From Phycisphaeraceae bacterium (GTDB taxonomy: Bacteria > Planctomycetota > Phycisphaerae > Phycisphaerales > Phycisphaeraceae), in NCBI GenBank assembly GCA_028277745.1, contig JANQFR010000087.1:1-64000 (forward strand): DNA of 64,000 bases. The letters are read 5' to 3'. Position 1 is the first letter of the stretch, and each line of letters begins with the position of its first letter. Shown in pieces: positions 26,005-34,575 of this stretch. The notes beneath the pieces were generated by a model. It did no database searches. It was not told the origin of the DNA and saw nothing but the letters and a program-made list of their open reading frames with translations. The position numbers were made by a program, and so were the translations under genes.

Positions 26005-26038
26005 CTTCGTGCGGGCCTGGCGGGGGAAGGGGTTCAAG

Positions 26039-26078
26039 CAAAAAACAACGCCGTCCTGAGTTCAGGACGGCGTTGTTG
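26039..26078 (-). terminator. Intrinsic terminator
   Basis: A 16-bp perfect stem (AACAACGCCGTCCTGA and its complement) with a 2-nt loop is followed on the minus strand by a T-run. It ends transcription of the gene at 26114-26674 before the aldolase gene. Confidence 0.88.
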
Positions 26079-26113
26079 TAGTCGGGCGCGGACGGTCCCG
26101 CAAACGGGACGGG

Positions 26114-26674
26114 TCAGCGATCGATTTCGAAGATCGACTGGGTGCGGAGCACGGTGCCCGAGCCGCCGAGCAGGTGGTAGCTCTGAACGTGGAACTCGTG
26201 CTTGTACTTTTGGGTGTCGAGGACCGAGAGGGTGGGCACGCCGTCGGGCCCGAGGCCTTCGTAGGCCAGCGAGCCGGTTTCGCGGGCGAAATCCTGCATC
26301 TCGCGGAGCGTGGCGGCGTAGAGGTTGTCCGTCAGGGTCTCGGTCTGGATGGTGGTGACGTACCCGATGGGGCCTTCGGGGTTTTCCAGCTCGAAGTCTT
26401 TTTCGCCGAGGCAGGGCAGCGCGTGGACGAGGCCGGTCTCGGGCAGGTGGTCGCCCTCGTCGAGACAGACCTCGGCCAGGGTCTTGCCGAAGACCTGGAA
26501 CCGGACCATATGCCCGATGCCCCGCGAGCCGTGGGTGATCCAGGCCTCGACCTCGTAATCGCCGTGGCGATCGACGCGGCGTCCCTGAAGCTCGAACAGC
26601 TCGGGGTGGAGCGCCCGACGGTACAGCATCAGTCGGAAGATCTGGGCGTTAGCGGATTTAGAGGAGACGCTCAT
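26114..26674 (-). CDS. Conserved protein, DUF2617-like
   Basis: 186 aa, soluble. The N-terminal LMLYRRALHPELFELQGRR resembles the DUF2617 family found in planctomycetes and actinobacteria; the remainder (GDYEVEAWITHG, HMVRFQVFGKTLAEVC, QTETLTDNLYA, FHVQSYHLLG) is a plausible beta-rich domain. Biochemical role unknown. Single-gene unit closed by the strong terminator downstream. Family assignment is from memory of the LHPELF motif. Confidence 0.6.
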   Translation of the reverse strand: MSVSSKSANAQIFRLMLYRRALHPELFELQGRRVDRHGDYEVEAWITHGSRGIGHMVRFQVFGKTLAEVCLDEGDHLPETGLVHALPCLGEKDFELENPEGPIGYVTTIQTETLTDNLYAATLREMQDFARETGSLAYEGLGPDGVPTLSVLDTQKYKHEFHVQSYHLLGGSGTVLRTQSIFEIDR

Positions 26675-26954
26675 CGGCTTTCGTTATTCCTTATGTTGGG
26701 TGAGGTCGGCGGGACTCGTTAAAGACCCAGGGGATGAATCGACCTTCGGGGAGGGAGGACTAGCGGCTACTATAGCCGTCGATTTCCGCATGGGAAGCCC
26801 TTTTTAGTGAAAAAACGCGGTTTTTTGTCGTGGACAGGCGGTCAGGCCCATCAGAAGGCGGCAATCTGCAGGGGCGGACGCAGCCAGACCGATAATACGC
26901 ATCGCGGCGGCGCCGGGTTCGCCATTCGGACGCCCCCGGCGAGGATTGGCTCTT

Positions 26955-28853
26955 ATGACCCGGACGGACGACATCCTGGACGCGGCCGCCTCGGTCGCCG
27001 ACCCGACCGTCGACCGGGCTATGGCCGCCGCCCTGCCCACCGCCACGCCCGGCGTCGCGGTCCAGCTCACCCGGCGCCTCCTCGAGCGACGCTGCCCCGA
27101 CGCCCAGACCGCCCTGGTCCTGCACTTCCAAGCCCTGCCGGACGAGGCCCGGGACGCCGTGGCCGCCGTCGCGGATGACCTGTTCCGCCCCCTGCGCGAG
27201 GCCTGCGCCGCCGGGGGCGACCACGGGCCGCTCAACGCCATCGACATCATCCGCCGGGCCCGCACGACCGGGCTGGCTTACCTGATCGCCGAGCGGCTGC
27301 GGCACGGCTCGGAAAACGTCCGCCAAGCGGCGGGGCGATGCCTGCTGGACATGGCCCAGGACGTGGCGCGGGACCCCGGCCCGGCTTTGGAGCGGCTGGG
27401 CGACGTCGCGGCGGCGGTCGAGGATTCGGTCCGGCTTTACGCCCATCACCAGCAGCCGGACGTGCTGCTGGCGTTGTGCACGCTGCTGCCGCGGGAGATG
27501 GACGCCAGCCTCGCGGCCCTGGCCAAGCCCGACGGGGCGGCGGTCCGACCGATGCGTCGGATACTCGCGGCGGCGGAGCACCCCCAGGTCCGCCGCGTCC
27601 TGCTGGCGCTGCTGCCGATCCCGACCCTGACCCAGAGCGTCGGCGCGGGCCTGCGGCAAGCCGCCGCCGCCGGCCAGCTCGGAGAAGCGACGGCCTGTCA
27701 TCACCTGCTGGCCCGGCCCGACGCGCGCCGGGCGCTGAACAAACTCGGCGCGGTCGAGTCAATCTGGCCCGGCCCCGGGCGTCTCATGGGCCTGCCCGCC
27801 TCGGAGCAGATCGGCCTGATCGCCCTGCTGGAGGCCCTGCCGCTGGAGGACGCGGTCAAGCTGCAGCGGCTTGAGGAGCTGAGCCGTTCGGAGCACCCCG
27901 CGGTCCGGGTCCGGGTGCTGCGGGCGGTGTTGAACCAGCCGTTGAAAGCCTCCTCGCGGCCGGCCGACCGGTTGATTGAATCGCTGATCGAAGACCCCGC
28001 CGAGCCGATCGCGCGCCTGGCGGTCCGACGGGTGCTGCAGAGCCATCCCGACCGGCTGCCGAAGCTGCTGGCCCGGCTGGTCAACTCGCCCCACGCGGCG
28101 GTGCGTCAGCTCGCGGGGCGCCGGATCGCCCCGATCGCCTTCGACCGGTTCTGGCGACGCTGGCCGACGCTCGACCCGGCCCGCCGCCTCGCCGCGGGCC
28201 GGGCGCTGATCAAGATCGACGCCGACTTCCACCGGCTCCTGGCCGACAAGCTCGCGGCCCGCCACGCCCCGACGCGGCTGCGGGCCCTGGCCATCATCAG
28301 CGGGCTCAACCAGGGCGCGTTTTTCGAGCCGGCGCTGATCCAGCTCACCCAGGAAGGCGATGAGAAGGTGGCCTCGGCGGCGGTCCGGGCGCTGGGCGCG
28401 GCCGGGTCGAGCCGGGCCTACGGCGTGCTGCGTGAGATGCTCGACCACGCCGACGCCCGGGTGCGCGCCAACGCGGTGGAGGCCCTGGCCGAGGCCGACG
28501 CCGCCCTGTGCGCCGACCGTTTCGCCGACATGGCCGACCGGGAGGACAACCGGCCACGCGCCAACGCGATCGCCGCGTTGATGCAGATGCGCCGGCCCGA
28601 AGCGATGGGCACCCTGACCCGCATGCTCCACGACGCCCGGCCGAGGCACCGCACGTCGGCCCTGTGGCTGGTCGAGACCATGGGCCTGGTGGAGGCGGCC
28701 CGGCACGTGGCGGAGCTGTCGATCAGCGACGAGGACGACGCGGTCAAGGACCGGGCCGACCGGGTGATCCGCGAACTGCTCGAGCTGATGTCCTCGGCGC
28801 CCCCGCCCGAGGCGGTGTCTGAAGCGGGCTACCGGACGATGGTTTACAAGTAG
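26955..28853 (+). CDS. HEAT-repeat protein
   Basis: 632 aa, soluble, made almost entirely of HEAT-type helix pairs; clear units are HGSENVRQAAGRCLLDMAQD, HPAVRVRVLRAVLNQ, GDEKVASAAVRALGAAG, ADARVRANAVEALAEAD, DNRPRANAIAALMQM. Such solenoids are protein-binding scaffolds. GAGGA at 26941-26945 is 9 nt before ATG 26955, so that start is chosen over the TTG at 26946. The next gene starts 14 bp later with its Shine-Dalgarno touching this stop, so the two are an operon. Partner unknown. The 280 bp upstream contain no gene. Confidence 0.85.
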   Translation: MTRTDDILDAAASVADPTVDRAMAAALPTATPGVAVQLTRRLLERRCPDAQTALVLHFQALPDEARDAVAAVADDLFRPLREACAAGGDHGPLNAIDIIRRARTTGLAYLIAERLRHGSENVRQAAGRCLLDMAQDVARDPGPALERLGDVAAAVEDSVRLYAHHQQPDVLLALCTLLPREMDASLAALAKPDGAAVRPMRRILAAAEHPQVRRVLLALLPIPTLTQSVGAGLRQAAAAGQLGEATACHHLLARPDARRALNKLGAVESIWPGPGRLMGLPASEQIGLIALLEALPLEDAVKLQRLEELSRSEHPAVRVRVLRAVLNQPLKASSRPADRLIESLIEDPAEPIARLAVRRVLQSHPDRLPKLLARLVNSPHAAVRQLAGRRIAPIAFDRFWRRWPTLDPARRLAAGRALIKIDADFHRLLADKLAARHAPTRLRALAIISGLNQGAFFEPALIQLTQEGDEKVASAAVRALGAAGSSRAYGVLREMLDHADARVRANAVEALAEADAALCADRFADMADREDNRPRANAIAALMQMRRPEAMGTLTRMLHDARPRHRTSALWLVETMGLVEAARHVAELSISDEDDAVKDRADRVIRELLELMSSAPPPEAVSEAGYRTMVYK

Positions 28854-28867
28854 GAGGCCTCCGCACG

Positions 28868-29335
28868 ATGACGATGCTGTTTGCCCCGACCCTGCTGCTG
28901 GCGCAGGCCGTTGGTTCCGCCACGGGGCGGCCGCCGGTGAGCCTGCGGGAGATCAGCGAGAACTGGGGCGGCCATCAGATGATCTCGACGCAGTGGATCA
29001 TGATCGCCGCGGGGCTGCTGCTGATCGTGATGGCGGGGATGGGCCTGCACCGGTTCTGGCGGACGCGGGACCAGCGGTCAGCGCCGCTGCTGGTGTTCCA
29101 TCGGCTGGCCCGGCGGCTGGGGGTGGGGCTGCGGGGGCAGTGGCTGATGTACCGGATCGCCCGGCAACAGGCGCTGCCCACGCCGATCACGCTGATGCTC
29201 TGCCCGGCGACGTTCCGGCATCACGCGGGGGCCTATATCGCCACCGCCGGGCCGCAACGGGGCCCGGCCCTGCGCCGCCGGGCCGACGCCCTGGCCACGG
29301 AGCTTTTCGGTCCGGAAGCCGAACCGGGCGCCTGA
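28868..29335 (+). CDS. Single-span membrane protein, operon partner of HEAT protein
   Basis: 155 aa. Hydrophobic start (MTMLFAPTLLLAQAVG) and one clear transmembrane segment (WIMIAAGLLLIVMAGMGL, about 43-61), then a basic cytoplasmic domain of 90 residues (RLARRLGVGLRGQWLMYRIA). AGGAGG overlaps the stop of the HEAT gene. No known family recognised; conserved pairing with HEAT proteins is inferred from the tight spacing. Confidence 0.7.
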   Translation: MTMLFAPTLLLAQAVGSATGRPPVSLREISENWGGHQMISTQWIMIAAGLLLIVMAGMGLHRFWRTRDQRSAPLLVFHRLARRLGVGLRGQWLMYRIARQQALPTPITLMLCPATFRHHAGAYIATAGPQRGPALRRRADALATELFGPEAEPGA

Positions 29336-29427
29336 TCGGCCGGGCGGCTAGACTTTGAGCCCCCTGTCGGCTTGAATACCCCAACCCCACCAGGGTTAAC
29401 CTGGCCGCCCTCCGCGAAGGATTTGCT

Positions 29428-30015
29428 TTGAGTATTGAAATTGAAGCCAAGATGCGCCTGACCGACCCCGCCCGGCTCCACGAGAGCCTGAAGAAGCTCA
29501 AGGCGGCGTTCGTGGCGGAGCTGCGGGAGATCAACACCTACTTCGACACCAATGGCGGCTCGCTCAAGAGCTCCGACCAGGGCCTGCGGATCCGCATCGA
29601 GCAGCAGGCCGGCCGGCCCGACGCGGTGGCGGTCACCCACAAGGGCCCGCGCGCCCACGGCAAGCTCAAGAGCCGCACCGAGACCGAGGCTACGGTCCAC
29701 GACGCCCGCGACGCGGCCGACCTGCTCGCCGCCCTGGGCTTCGGGCCGGTGCTCACCTTCGAGAAGCTCCGCAAGCGGTACGAGCTGGACGGCTGCCGGA
29801 TCGAGCTCGACAGCGTCCCCTACATCGGCGACTTCATCGAGATCGAGGGCCCCAGCGAAGACACGGTTCTCTCGGTCCGTGAAAAGCTCGGGCTCGACGA
29901 GGAGCCGATCGTCAAGGCGAGCTACATCGCGATGCTCATGACGTACATCCACGAGCACCACATCACGGACCGGGTCATTTCGCTGGAGCCCGACGAGGTG
30001 GCGGCGGCCGAGTGA
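29428..30015 (+). CDS. CYTH-domain protein (class IV adenylate cyclase / triphosphatase-like)
   Basis: 195 aa. The CYTH signature EIEAK is at the very N-terminus (SIEIEAKMRL), followed by LRIRIEQ, VTHKGP, KSRTETEATV, FEKLRKRYELDG, IELDSVPYIGDFIEIEG, the charged tunnel residues that bind triphosphates and metal. Closest to the CyaB subgroup. The start is the TTG at 29428 with AAGGA 6 nt upstream; any ATG start would remove EIEAK. Activity as a cyclase or as thiamine/tripolyphosphatase cannot be separated. Confidence 0.88.
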   Translation: MSIEIEAKMRLTDPARLHESLKKLKAAFVAELREINTYFDTNGGSLKSSDQGLRIRIEQQAGRPDAVAVTHKGPRAHGKLKSRTETEATVHDARDAADLLAALGFGPVLTFEKLRKRYELDGCRIELDSVPYIGDFIEIEGPSEDTVLSVREKLGLDEEPIVKASYIAMLMTYIHEHHITDRVISLEPDEVAAAE

Positions 30016-30070
30016 CGGCGAAGCGTGGCGTCGTTCAACCCGGAGAGGGGCGCCGACCGATAATGTCTGC

Positions 30071-30247
30071 ATGAGTCGCCTCTGCGCCGGGTTTCTGGTC
30101 CTGTCTTGTCTGGTTCTGGCCGGCTGCGCCAACACGATGGCGGGGTATGCCGAGGACCGTCAGGAGACCGGCGAGCGGGTCGTCGAGAGCTTCGCCCTGA
30201 TCTCCGACAGCGTCGCCGACGCTCTGGGCCGGCTCAATGACGATTAA
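30071..30247 (+). CDS. Entericidin-like small lipoprotein
   Basis: 58 aa, too short for most gene callers. MSRLCAGFLVLSCLVLAGC is a lipoprotein signal (lipobox VLAGC, Cys19), followed by ANTMAGYAEDRQETGERVV, which resembles the entericidin pattern C-N-T-x-x-G-x-x-x-D. Entericidins are small envelope lipoproteins linked to stress and lysis. GATAAT ends 6 nt before the ATG with no Shine-Dalgarno, consistent with a leaderless mRNA. Confidence 0.6.
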   Translation: MSRLCAGFLVLSCLVLAGCANTMAGYAEDRQETGERVVESFALISDSVADALGRLNDD

Positions 30248-30373
30248 CGCCGATTGACAGCCGGGCCGGGCGGGCGTCGCCCGCCGGCTATTGGAATAAG
30301 CGCGCCGGGGGTGCGGATTAGGCCTATGGTTCAACCAAGCCCCGGCTTGTTGCACGGCGGCGACGGATCTCAC

Positions 30374-31060
30374 ATGATGCGCAGACCCTACTCACGTCAC
30401 GGAGCCCTGATGATGGTGCTGATGAGCCTGTTCGGGATCGCCTGCAGCCGGCCCTCGCACGGCGCCGACGACCTGCCCGCCCCGGCCGAGGATTTCGCCC
30501 TGGCCGAGGAGGCCGGGGAAAAGACCATCGTCCTCGCGGGGGGCTGCTTCTGGTGCACCGAGGCGGTGTTCGAGCAGCTTGAAGGCGTCACGGACGTCGT
30601 CTCCGGCTACGCGGGCGGAACGCAGGAGACCGCCAACTACGAGATGGTCGCCAACGGCGTCACCGACCACGCCGAGGCGATCGCGATCACCTACGACCCC
30701 GCGAAGCTCACCTTCGGCCAACTGCTGCGGGTCTTCTTCACCGCCCACGACCCCACCACGCTCAACGCGCAGGGGGCCGACAAGGGCCGGCAGTACCGCT
30801 CGGCGGTGTTCTACGCCGACGAAGACGAGAAGCGCGTCGCCGGCGCGTACATCCAGCAGCTCAACGACGCCGAGGCGTTCAGCGACCCGATCGTCACCAC
30901 GCTCGAGCCGCTTGAAGCGTTCTATCTGGCGGAGCAATACCACCAGGACTTCGTGCAAAAGCACCCGAACCACCCTTACGTGCGCGTCCGGGCGTTGCCG
31001 AAGGTGAAGAAAGTGCGCAGCACATTCAGCGCACAGGTCAAGCCGCTGCGGGCCAAGTGA
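30374..31060 (+). CDS. msrA: Exported peptide methionine sulfoxide reductase A
   Basis: 228 aa. An N-terminal export signal (GALMMVLMSLFGIACS, possibly a lipoprotein) precedes the MsrA domain. The catalytic motif AGGCFWCTEAVFE has nucleophile Cys58; GYAGG, DHAEAIAITYDP and YRSAVFY are complete. It repairs oxidised methionine S-sulfoxide in envelope proteins. An exported MsrB is encoded at 34576-35130, so both stereoisomers are covered. Start could be ATG 30374 or 30377. Confidence 0.92.
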   Translation: MMRRPYSRHGALMMVLMSLFGIACSRPSHGADDLPAPAEDFALAEEAGEKTIVLAGGCFWCTEAVFEQLEGVTDVVSGYAGGTQETANYEMVANGVTDHAEAIAITYDPAKLTFGQLLRVFFTAHDPTTLNAQGADKGRQYRSAVFYADEDEKRVAGAYIQQLNDAEAFSDPIVTTLEPLEAFYLAEQYHQDFVQKHPNHPYVRVRALPKVKKVRSTFSAQVKPLRAK

Positions 31061-31079
31061 TCGGTCGCCTTGACGACCT

Positions 31080-31130
31080 TAGCCGGCGGGCTACGCCCGC
31101 CTGGTCCGGGGCCGCGTAGCGGCCCGGCTA
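31080..31130 (+). repeat. Double-hairpin intergenic repeat, family B copy 2
   Basis: Identical over 51 bp to the element at 11187-11237. Located between convergent msrA and the FKBP_N-like gene, where it may also stop transcription. Confidence 0.85.
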
Positions 31131-31141
31131 AGCGGCGGGGG

Positions 31142-31648
31142 TCAACGAATCAGGTTAGGGTTGTCGCCTTCGAGGGTGTTCCGCCGGGTGGCGGGGACGG
31201 CGGTGTCGAGCTGGGTGTCGATGCGGAGGTTGAATCCGTTAGGATCGACCTGGGTGTAGGGGTCGTCCACGATGACGCGGCGGATGGGCGTGGACGGGGG
31301 CGCGGGCGCTTCTTCCTGGACCGCGGGCGCGGGCTGGCGGACAACGGCGGAGCGGTCGTGCTGATGATCAACGATCGCTTCGAGCGCGGCCCGCATCTGG
31401 TCGCCGGTGAGGGCGGGCGTCTGCTTGTTCAGCGCCGCGCGGAAGCCGTCGGCGAACGCCTTCGTGTCGATCGGGATCTGGCGTTTCTGGAGCTGACGGC
31501 AGATCACGTAACCGAGGGTGTAGTTGGTCTGCTGCTCCTGGGTCATCTCCGAGTCCCGCGGGGCGGGATCGGGGTCGGCGAACACGAAAACAGCGGTCGC
31601 CAGGATAAACGCGACGGCGGGCAGAGCGAGGGCGGCGAAACGGGCCAT
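31142..31648 (-). CDS. Exported protein with FKBP N-terminal (dimerisation) domain only
   Basis: 168 aa. Signal peptide (ARFAALALPAVAFILATAVF). Residues about 35-100 (TQEQQTNYTLGYVICRQLQK through ALTGDQMRAALEAI) match the helical N-terminal domain of FKBP-type isomerases such as FkpA/Mip, but the catalytic FKBP domain that should follow is absent; a proline-rich tail replaces it. AAGGAG lies upstream of ATG 31648. It could be a chaperone-like or regulatory dimerisation protein, possibly for full-length FKBPs. Confidence 0.75.
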   Translation of the reverse strand: MARFAALALPAVAFILATAVFVFADPDPAPRDSEMTQEQQTNYTLGYVICRQLQKRQIPIDTKAFADGFRAALNKQTPALTGDQMRAALEAIVDHQHDRSAVVRQPAPAVQEEAPAPPSTPIRRVIVDDPYTQVDPNGFNLRIDTQLDTAVPATRRNTLEGDNPNLIR

Positions 31649-31687
31649 GGCAAGCTCCTTTGAAACGGGGCGGGGAACGTCACTGAG

Positions 31688-31711
31688 GCCCGGGGATGGC
31701 CATCCCCGGGC
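31688..31711. repeat. Perfect 24-bp palindrome, family C copy 2
   Basis: GCCCGGGGATGG and its exact complement. Related to the hairpins at 14104-14133 and 34466-34495. It lies upstream of the FKBP_N-like gene. Confidence 0.75.
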
Positions 31712-31778
31712 TTCTGGATTGAACCCGCGTCGTCCCGGCTCGTCCAGCCTGCGTTTCAAAAAAGGCGCATCCGGCGGT

Positions 31779-32294
31779 TTACCCGCCGGGCTCGTCCATG
31801 GCGCCGGGGACCTTCCCGCCGGCGAGCTCCTGGTCGATCATCAGCAGCCCGACCCCGCCATCGCCCGCCAGCCGGAGCCGGCCGATCAGCGTCCGGGCGA
31901 CGTTCTCCTCCTCCATCTGCTCGTTGATGAACCATTGCAGCATCATCTGCGCCGCCCGGTCGCCGTGCTTGAACGCCAGCTCGTAAAGCTGGTTGATGGA
32001 CGCGGTCACCTTCCGCTCGCTTTCGAGGGCAATCTCCATCATCTGCACGGGCGAGTCGAACTCGGCCCGGGGTTGGCCGGTGGCGGGGATCACCGGGGTC
32101 TCGTCCCGCTCCAGCAGGTGATCGATGAACCGCCGGGCGTGGCCCAGTTCGGCGTCGGACTGCGACTTCATCCAGGACGCGAATCCCGGCAGGTCGTGCA
32201 GCTCCAGCCAGATGGACATGGCGTGGTACTTGTGCGCCGCCTCGAACTCGAGGGTGAGGTGGGCGTTGATGGCGTCTCGGACTTCTGACTCCAT
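31779..32294 (-). CDS. Ferritin
   Basis: 171 aa. Four-helix ferritin with ferroxidase-centre residues visible: E in LTLEFEAAHKYHAM, the SDAELGHARRF helix (E and H), and INEQMEEE. FtnA-type, non-haem. Stores iron and limits oxidative damage in the cytoplasm. GGAGA lies 8 nt before the ATG. Length is normal. Close to MsrA/MsrB in a stress-flavoured stretch, although not in one operon. Confidence 0.93.
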   Translation of the reverse strand: MESEVRDAINAHLTLEFEAAHKYHAMSIWLELHDLPGFASWMKSQSDAELGHARRFIDHLLERDETPVIPATGQPRAEFDSPVQMMEIALESERKVTASINQLYELAFKHGDRAAQMMLQWFINEQMEEENVARTLIGRLRLAGDGGVGLLMIDQELAGGKVPGAMDEPGG

Positions 32295-32362
32295 GAGCGG
32301 TCTCCGGGGAGTAAGCGGTTGATGGACGGCCCATCATAGCCCCGCCGCGGCGCGTGGGGGGG

Positions 32363-32809
32363 TCAGCGACGTATCTTTCCGACGACCGCGGCGACGTCCT
32401 TGCCGTCGACCTGGGCGCCGGTGGCCTTGAGGTGTTTCATGGCGATGCCGGTGGCCTGCCCGTCGTTGCCCGCCGCCTTGACCGCATCAGCGACGGGGGC
32501 CAGGGCGGCCTCGATCTGGTCCGGGCTCAGGGTCTGGGGGAGCAGCGACTCAAGGACCGCGCGCTCGGCGCGGGCCTTGTCGATCGCGGCGTCTTCACCG
32601 CCGCGGCTGTCGAGGATGTCGATGGTTTCCTGGAGGGACTTGACCATCTTGCGGACGACCTTCTGCGCATCGCCGTCGGACAACTCGCCGCCGCGGCGGG
32701 CGGCTTCGCTCTGGATGTCGCCCAGCGCGACCCGCAGCACGTCGCGCTCCAGCGTGTTTTTTTCACGCATCGCCTGTTTGACGCGTGTCTGAATCTCGTC
32801 AATCAGCAT
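32363..32809 (-). CDS. yqeY: GatB/YqeY-domain protein
   Basis: 148 aa. Starts MLIDEIQTRVKQAMREKN, the typical YqeY opening, then ERAVLESLLPQTLSPDQIEA and GQATGIAMKHLKATGAQVDG. The domain equals the tRNA-binding tail of the amidotransferase subunit GatB; free YqeY proteins have no proven function. ATG 32809 is chosen because the family begins there. Confidence 0.9.
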   Translation of the reverse strand: MLIDEIQTRVKQAMREKNTLERDVLRVALGDIQSEAARRGGELSDGDAQKVVRKMVKSLQETIDILDSRGGEDAAIDKARAERAVLESLLPQTLSPDQIEAALAPVADAVKAAGNDGQATGIAMKHLKATGAQVDGKDVAAVVGKIRR

Positions 32810-32875
32810 GGGGGAGCCCCTGGGGTGAGACAAAGGCCGTATGATACGGCTCTTTCACCCATGAGGGAGCCCGCC

Positions 32876-33109
32876 ATGCAGCTCAATGACGCGATCAACC
32901 TGGTGCGCGACAAATTCGTCGCCGAGACCCAGGGCCAATTGGAGGGCGAGGCGGCCGAGCGCTACGCCGACGCTTTCGCCGATTATCCGGTGATGATGGA
33001 GATCGCCACACAGATCTTCGGGGTCCAGATCATCAACCAGAACATCCAGCAGCAGATGGCGCAACAGCAGCAGAACCCGGGGAACCCGCCGGGGCAGCCT
33101 TCGAACTAA
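32876..33109 (+). CDS. Small Gln/Asn-rich conserved protein
   Basis: 77 aa. A helical first half (MQLNDAINLVRDKFVAETQG) and a Q/N/P-rich tail (QQQMAQQQQNPGNPPGQP). No signal or known domain. GAGGGAG at 32863-32869 supports ATG 32876. Divergent from yqeY. Coding looks real from the codon pattern and Shine-Dalgarno, but no family was recognised. Confidence 0.55.
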   Translation: MQLNDAINLVRDKFVAETQGQLEGEAAERYADAFADYPVMMEIATQIFGVQIINQNIQQQMAQQQQNPGNPPGQPSN

Positions 33110-33143
33110 CGCAGACGGTGTCTTGATGGACCGTTTGACGCGC

Positions 33144-33194
33144 TAGCCGGGCCGCTACGCGGCCCTGGACCAGGCGGGCGTAGCCCGCCGGCTA
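33144..33194 (-). repeat. Double-hairpin intergenic repeat, family B copy 3 (inverted)
   Basis: Reverse complement of the 51-bp element at 11187-11237 with a single mismatch in the linker between the hairpins. Confidence 0.85.
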
Positions 33195-33316
33195 TCAGGC
33201 TGCCGCCGCCGATGTGACGGGTTAAAAAAACAGCCGGGCCGGCCATCACCGTTCGGAGGGGGGAAACGGCTCCGGTCCAGCCCGACTGACCCGTGTAGGC
33301 TTGGTAGGTATGCGGG

Positions 33317-33805
33317 TTACTTCAGGAGCAGGAAGTAAAACCGGTTGGTGTCGACCTTGCGGAAGCCGCCGGTGTCGAGGTCGCCGTCGTCGAGCATCTC
33401 ATCGATGTGCCGCATGTAGTCGTCGCCGGGGTCGTCGCCGTTGTTGAAGTGGACGCCGAAGCCCGCGAGCATGCCGGAGTCGGCGAACCCGTCGCGTTCG
33501 GCGTCCCAGACCCCGCCGATCGGGGTGCCGGCTTCCCACTTGTCCGGGTCGATGTAGTTTTCAAACCCTGCGGGGCACTGCCCGCTGCTGGAGTCGGGCA
33601 GTAGTTCGTTGGTCTCGGCCATGAACAGGAACGCGCGCTCGGCGAAGGTGTTCACGTCGGCCACGAACGCCGACTTCCTCGCCGACTCGGTCGCGTTGGC
33701 GAACTGCGGGATCACGATCGCCGCGAGCACGCCGATGATCACCACGACAATCAGAACCTCCATGAGGGTGAAACCGCCCGGCCCGGTTGTTCGTGCGTGC
33801 TCCAT
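33317..33805 (-). CDS. Type IV pilin-like / pseudopilin protein
   Basis: 162 aa. PGGFTLMEVLIVVVIIGVLA is a type III signal (cleavage G/F, Glu at +5), continuing IVIPQFANATESARKSAFV as in GspG-like pseudopilins. The C-terminal domain is acidic and contains two cysteine-free loops and a short GQCPAGFENY segment. ATG 33805 gives a 13-residue leader, normal for prepilins; the longer frame is unsupported. Divergent from yajQ. Confidence 0.87.
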   Translation of the reverse strand: MEHARTTGPGGFTLMEVLIVVVIIGVLAAIVIPQFANATESARKSAFVADVNTFAERAFLFMAETNELLPDSSSGQCPAGFENYIDPDKWEAGTPIGGVWDAERDGFADSGMLAGFGVHFNNGDDPGDDYMRHIDEMLDDGDLDTGGFRKVDTNRFYFLLLK

Positions 33806-33956
33806 AGGCCAACGTTGCGATTCAAAGACCCGATAAGCCAACCCGGCCCCGCAACAAATCAATATCGCCGCCTTTCCCATCCGGCGTGACCGCGCTAACC
33901 CGCACAACCCGCAAATCGTTAACCTGTGCGTCCCGCATCCCCATGAAGGAGCCGCC

Positions 33957-34451
33957 ATGCCCTCGCTCGACATCGTCAGCCGCGTCGATCACCAGGAGAT
34001 CGACAACGCCGTGAACAACACCCGCAAAGCCCTTGCGCAGCGGTTCGATTTCCGCGGCTCCAAGACCCAGCTCACGTATGACCGCAAAGCCGGCCATCTC
34101 TCGATGCTGACCGAGGACAAGATGAAGATGGAGGCGGTGCGTGAGATGTTCCTCCAGGCGGCGGCCAAACGGAAGATCGAGCTCAGGGCCTTCGACTTCG
34201 CCGCCCCCGAGCCGGCCGCGGGGGGCGACCTCAAACGGACGGTCACGGTCCGCGAGGGCCTGTCCCAGGACCTGGCCAAGCACATCGTCAAGGCGATCAA
34301 GGCGACGAAGATGAAGGTGCAGGCCTCGATCCAGGGCGACGAGGTCCGCCTGTCGGGCAAGAAAATCGACGACCTGCGGGCCTGCATGGACCTGCTGCGG
34401 GCGGACGAGCGGATCGACGTGCCGCTGCAGTTCGTGAATATGAAGAGTTGA
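33957..34451 (+). CDS. yajQ: YajQ-family nucleotide-binding protein
   Basis: 164 aa. MPSLDIVSRVDHQEIDNAVN, RFDFRGSKTQL, KKIDDLRACMDLLR and VPLQFVNMK are diagnostic. YajQ proteins bind nucleotides, and some bind cyclic di-GMP to control transcription or virulence. AAGGAG (33946-33951) precedes the ATG. Single gene. Confidence 0.94.
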   Translation: MPSLDIVSRVDHQEIDNAVNNTRKALAQRFDFRGSKTQLTYDRKAGHLSMLTEDKMKMEAVREMFLQAAAKRKIELRAFDFAAPEPAAGGDLKRTVTVREGLSQDLAKHIVKAIKATKMKVQASIQGDEVRLSGKKIDDLRACMDLLRADERIDVPLQFVNMKS

Positions 34452-34465
34452 GCGGTTGGCCTCCC

Positions 34466-34495
34466 GAAGCTCGGGGATGGCAAGCCCCGGGCTTC
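34466..34495. repeat. Hairpin repeat, family C copy 3
   Basis: GAAGCTCGGGGATGG then CAAGCCCCGGGCTTC, an imperfect hairpin 14 bp after yajQ, followed by a short TTC-rich stretch. It could terminate yajQ. Confidence 0.6.
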
Positions 34496-34575
34496 TTCAT
34501 CTTGCCCCGCCTACACTATGGGGAATAGTTCAGCAGGCCGGCGGGTTTCTAGGGTGACTCCCATGGAGACCGCGA

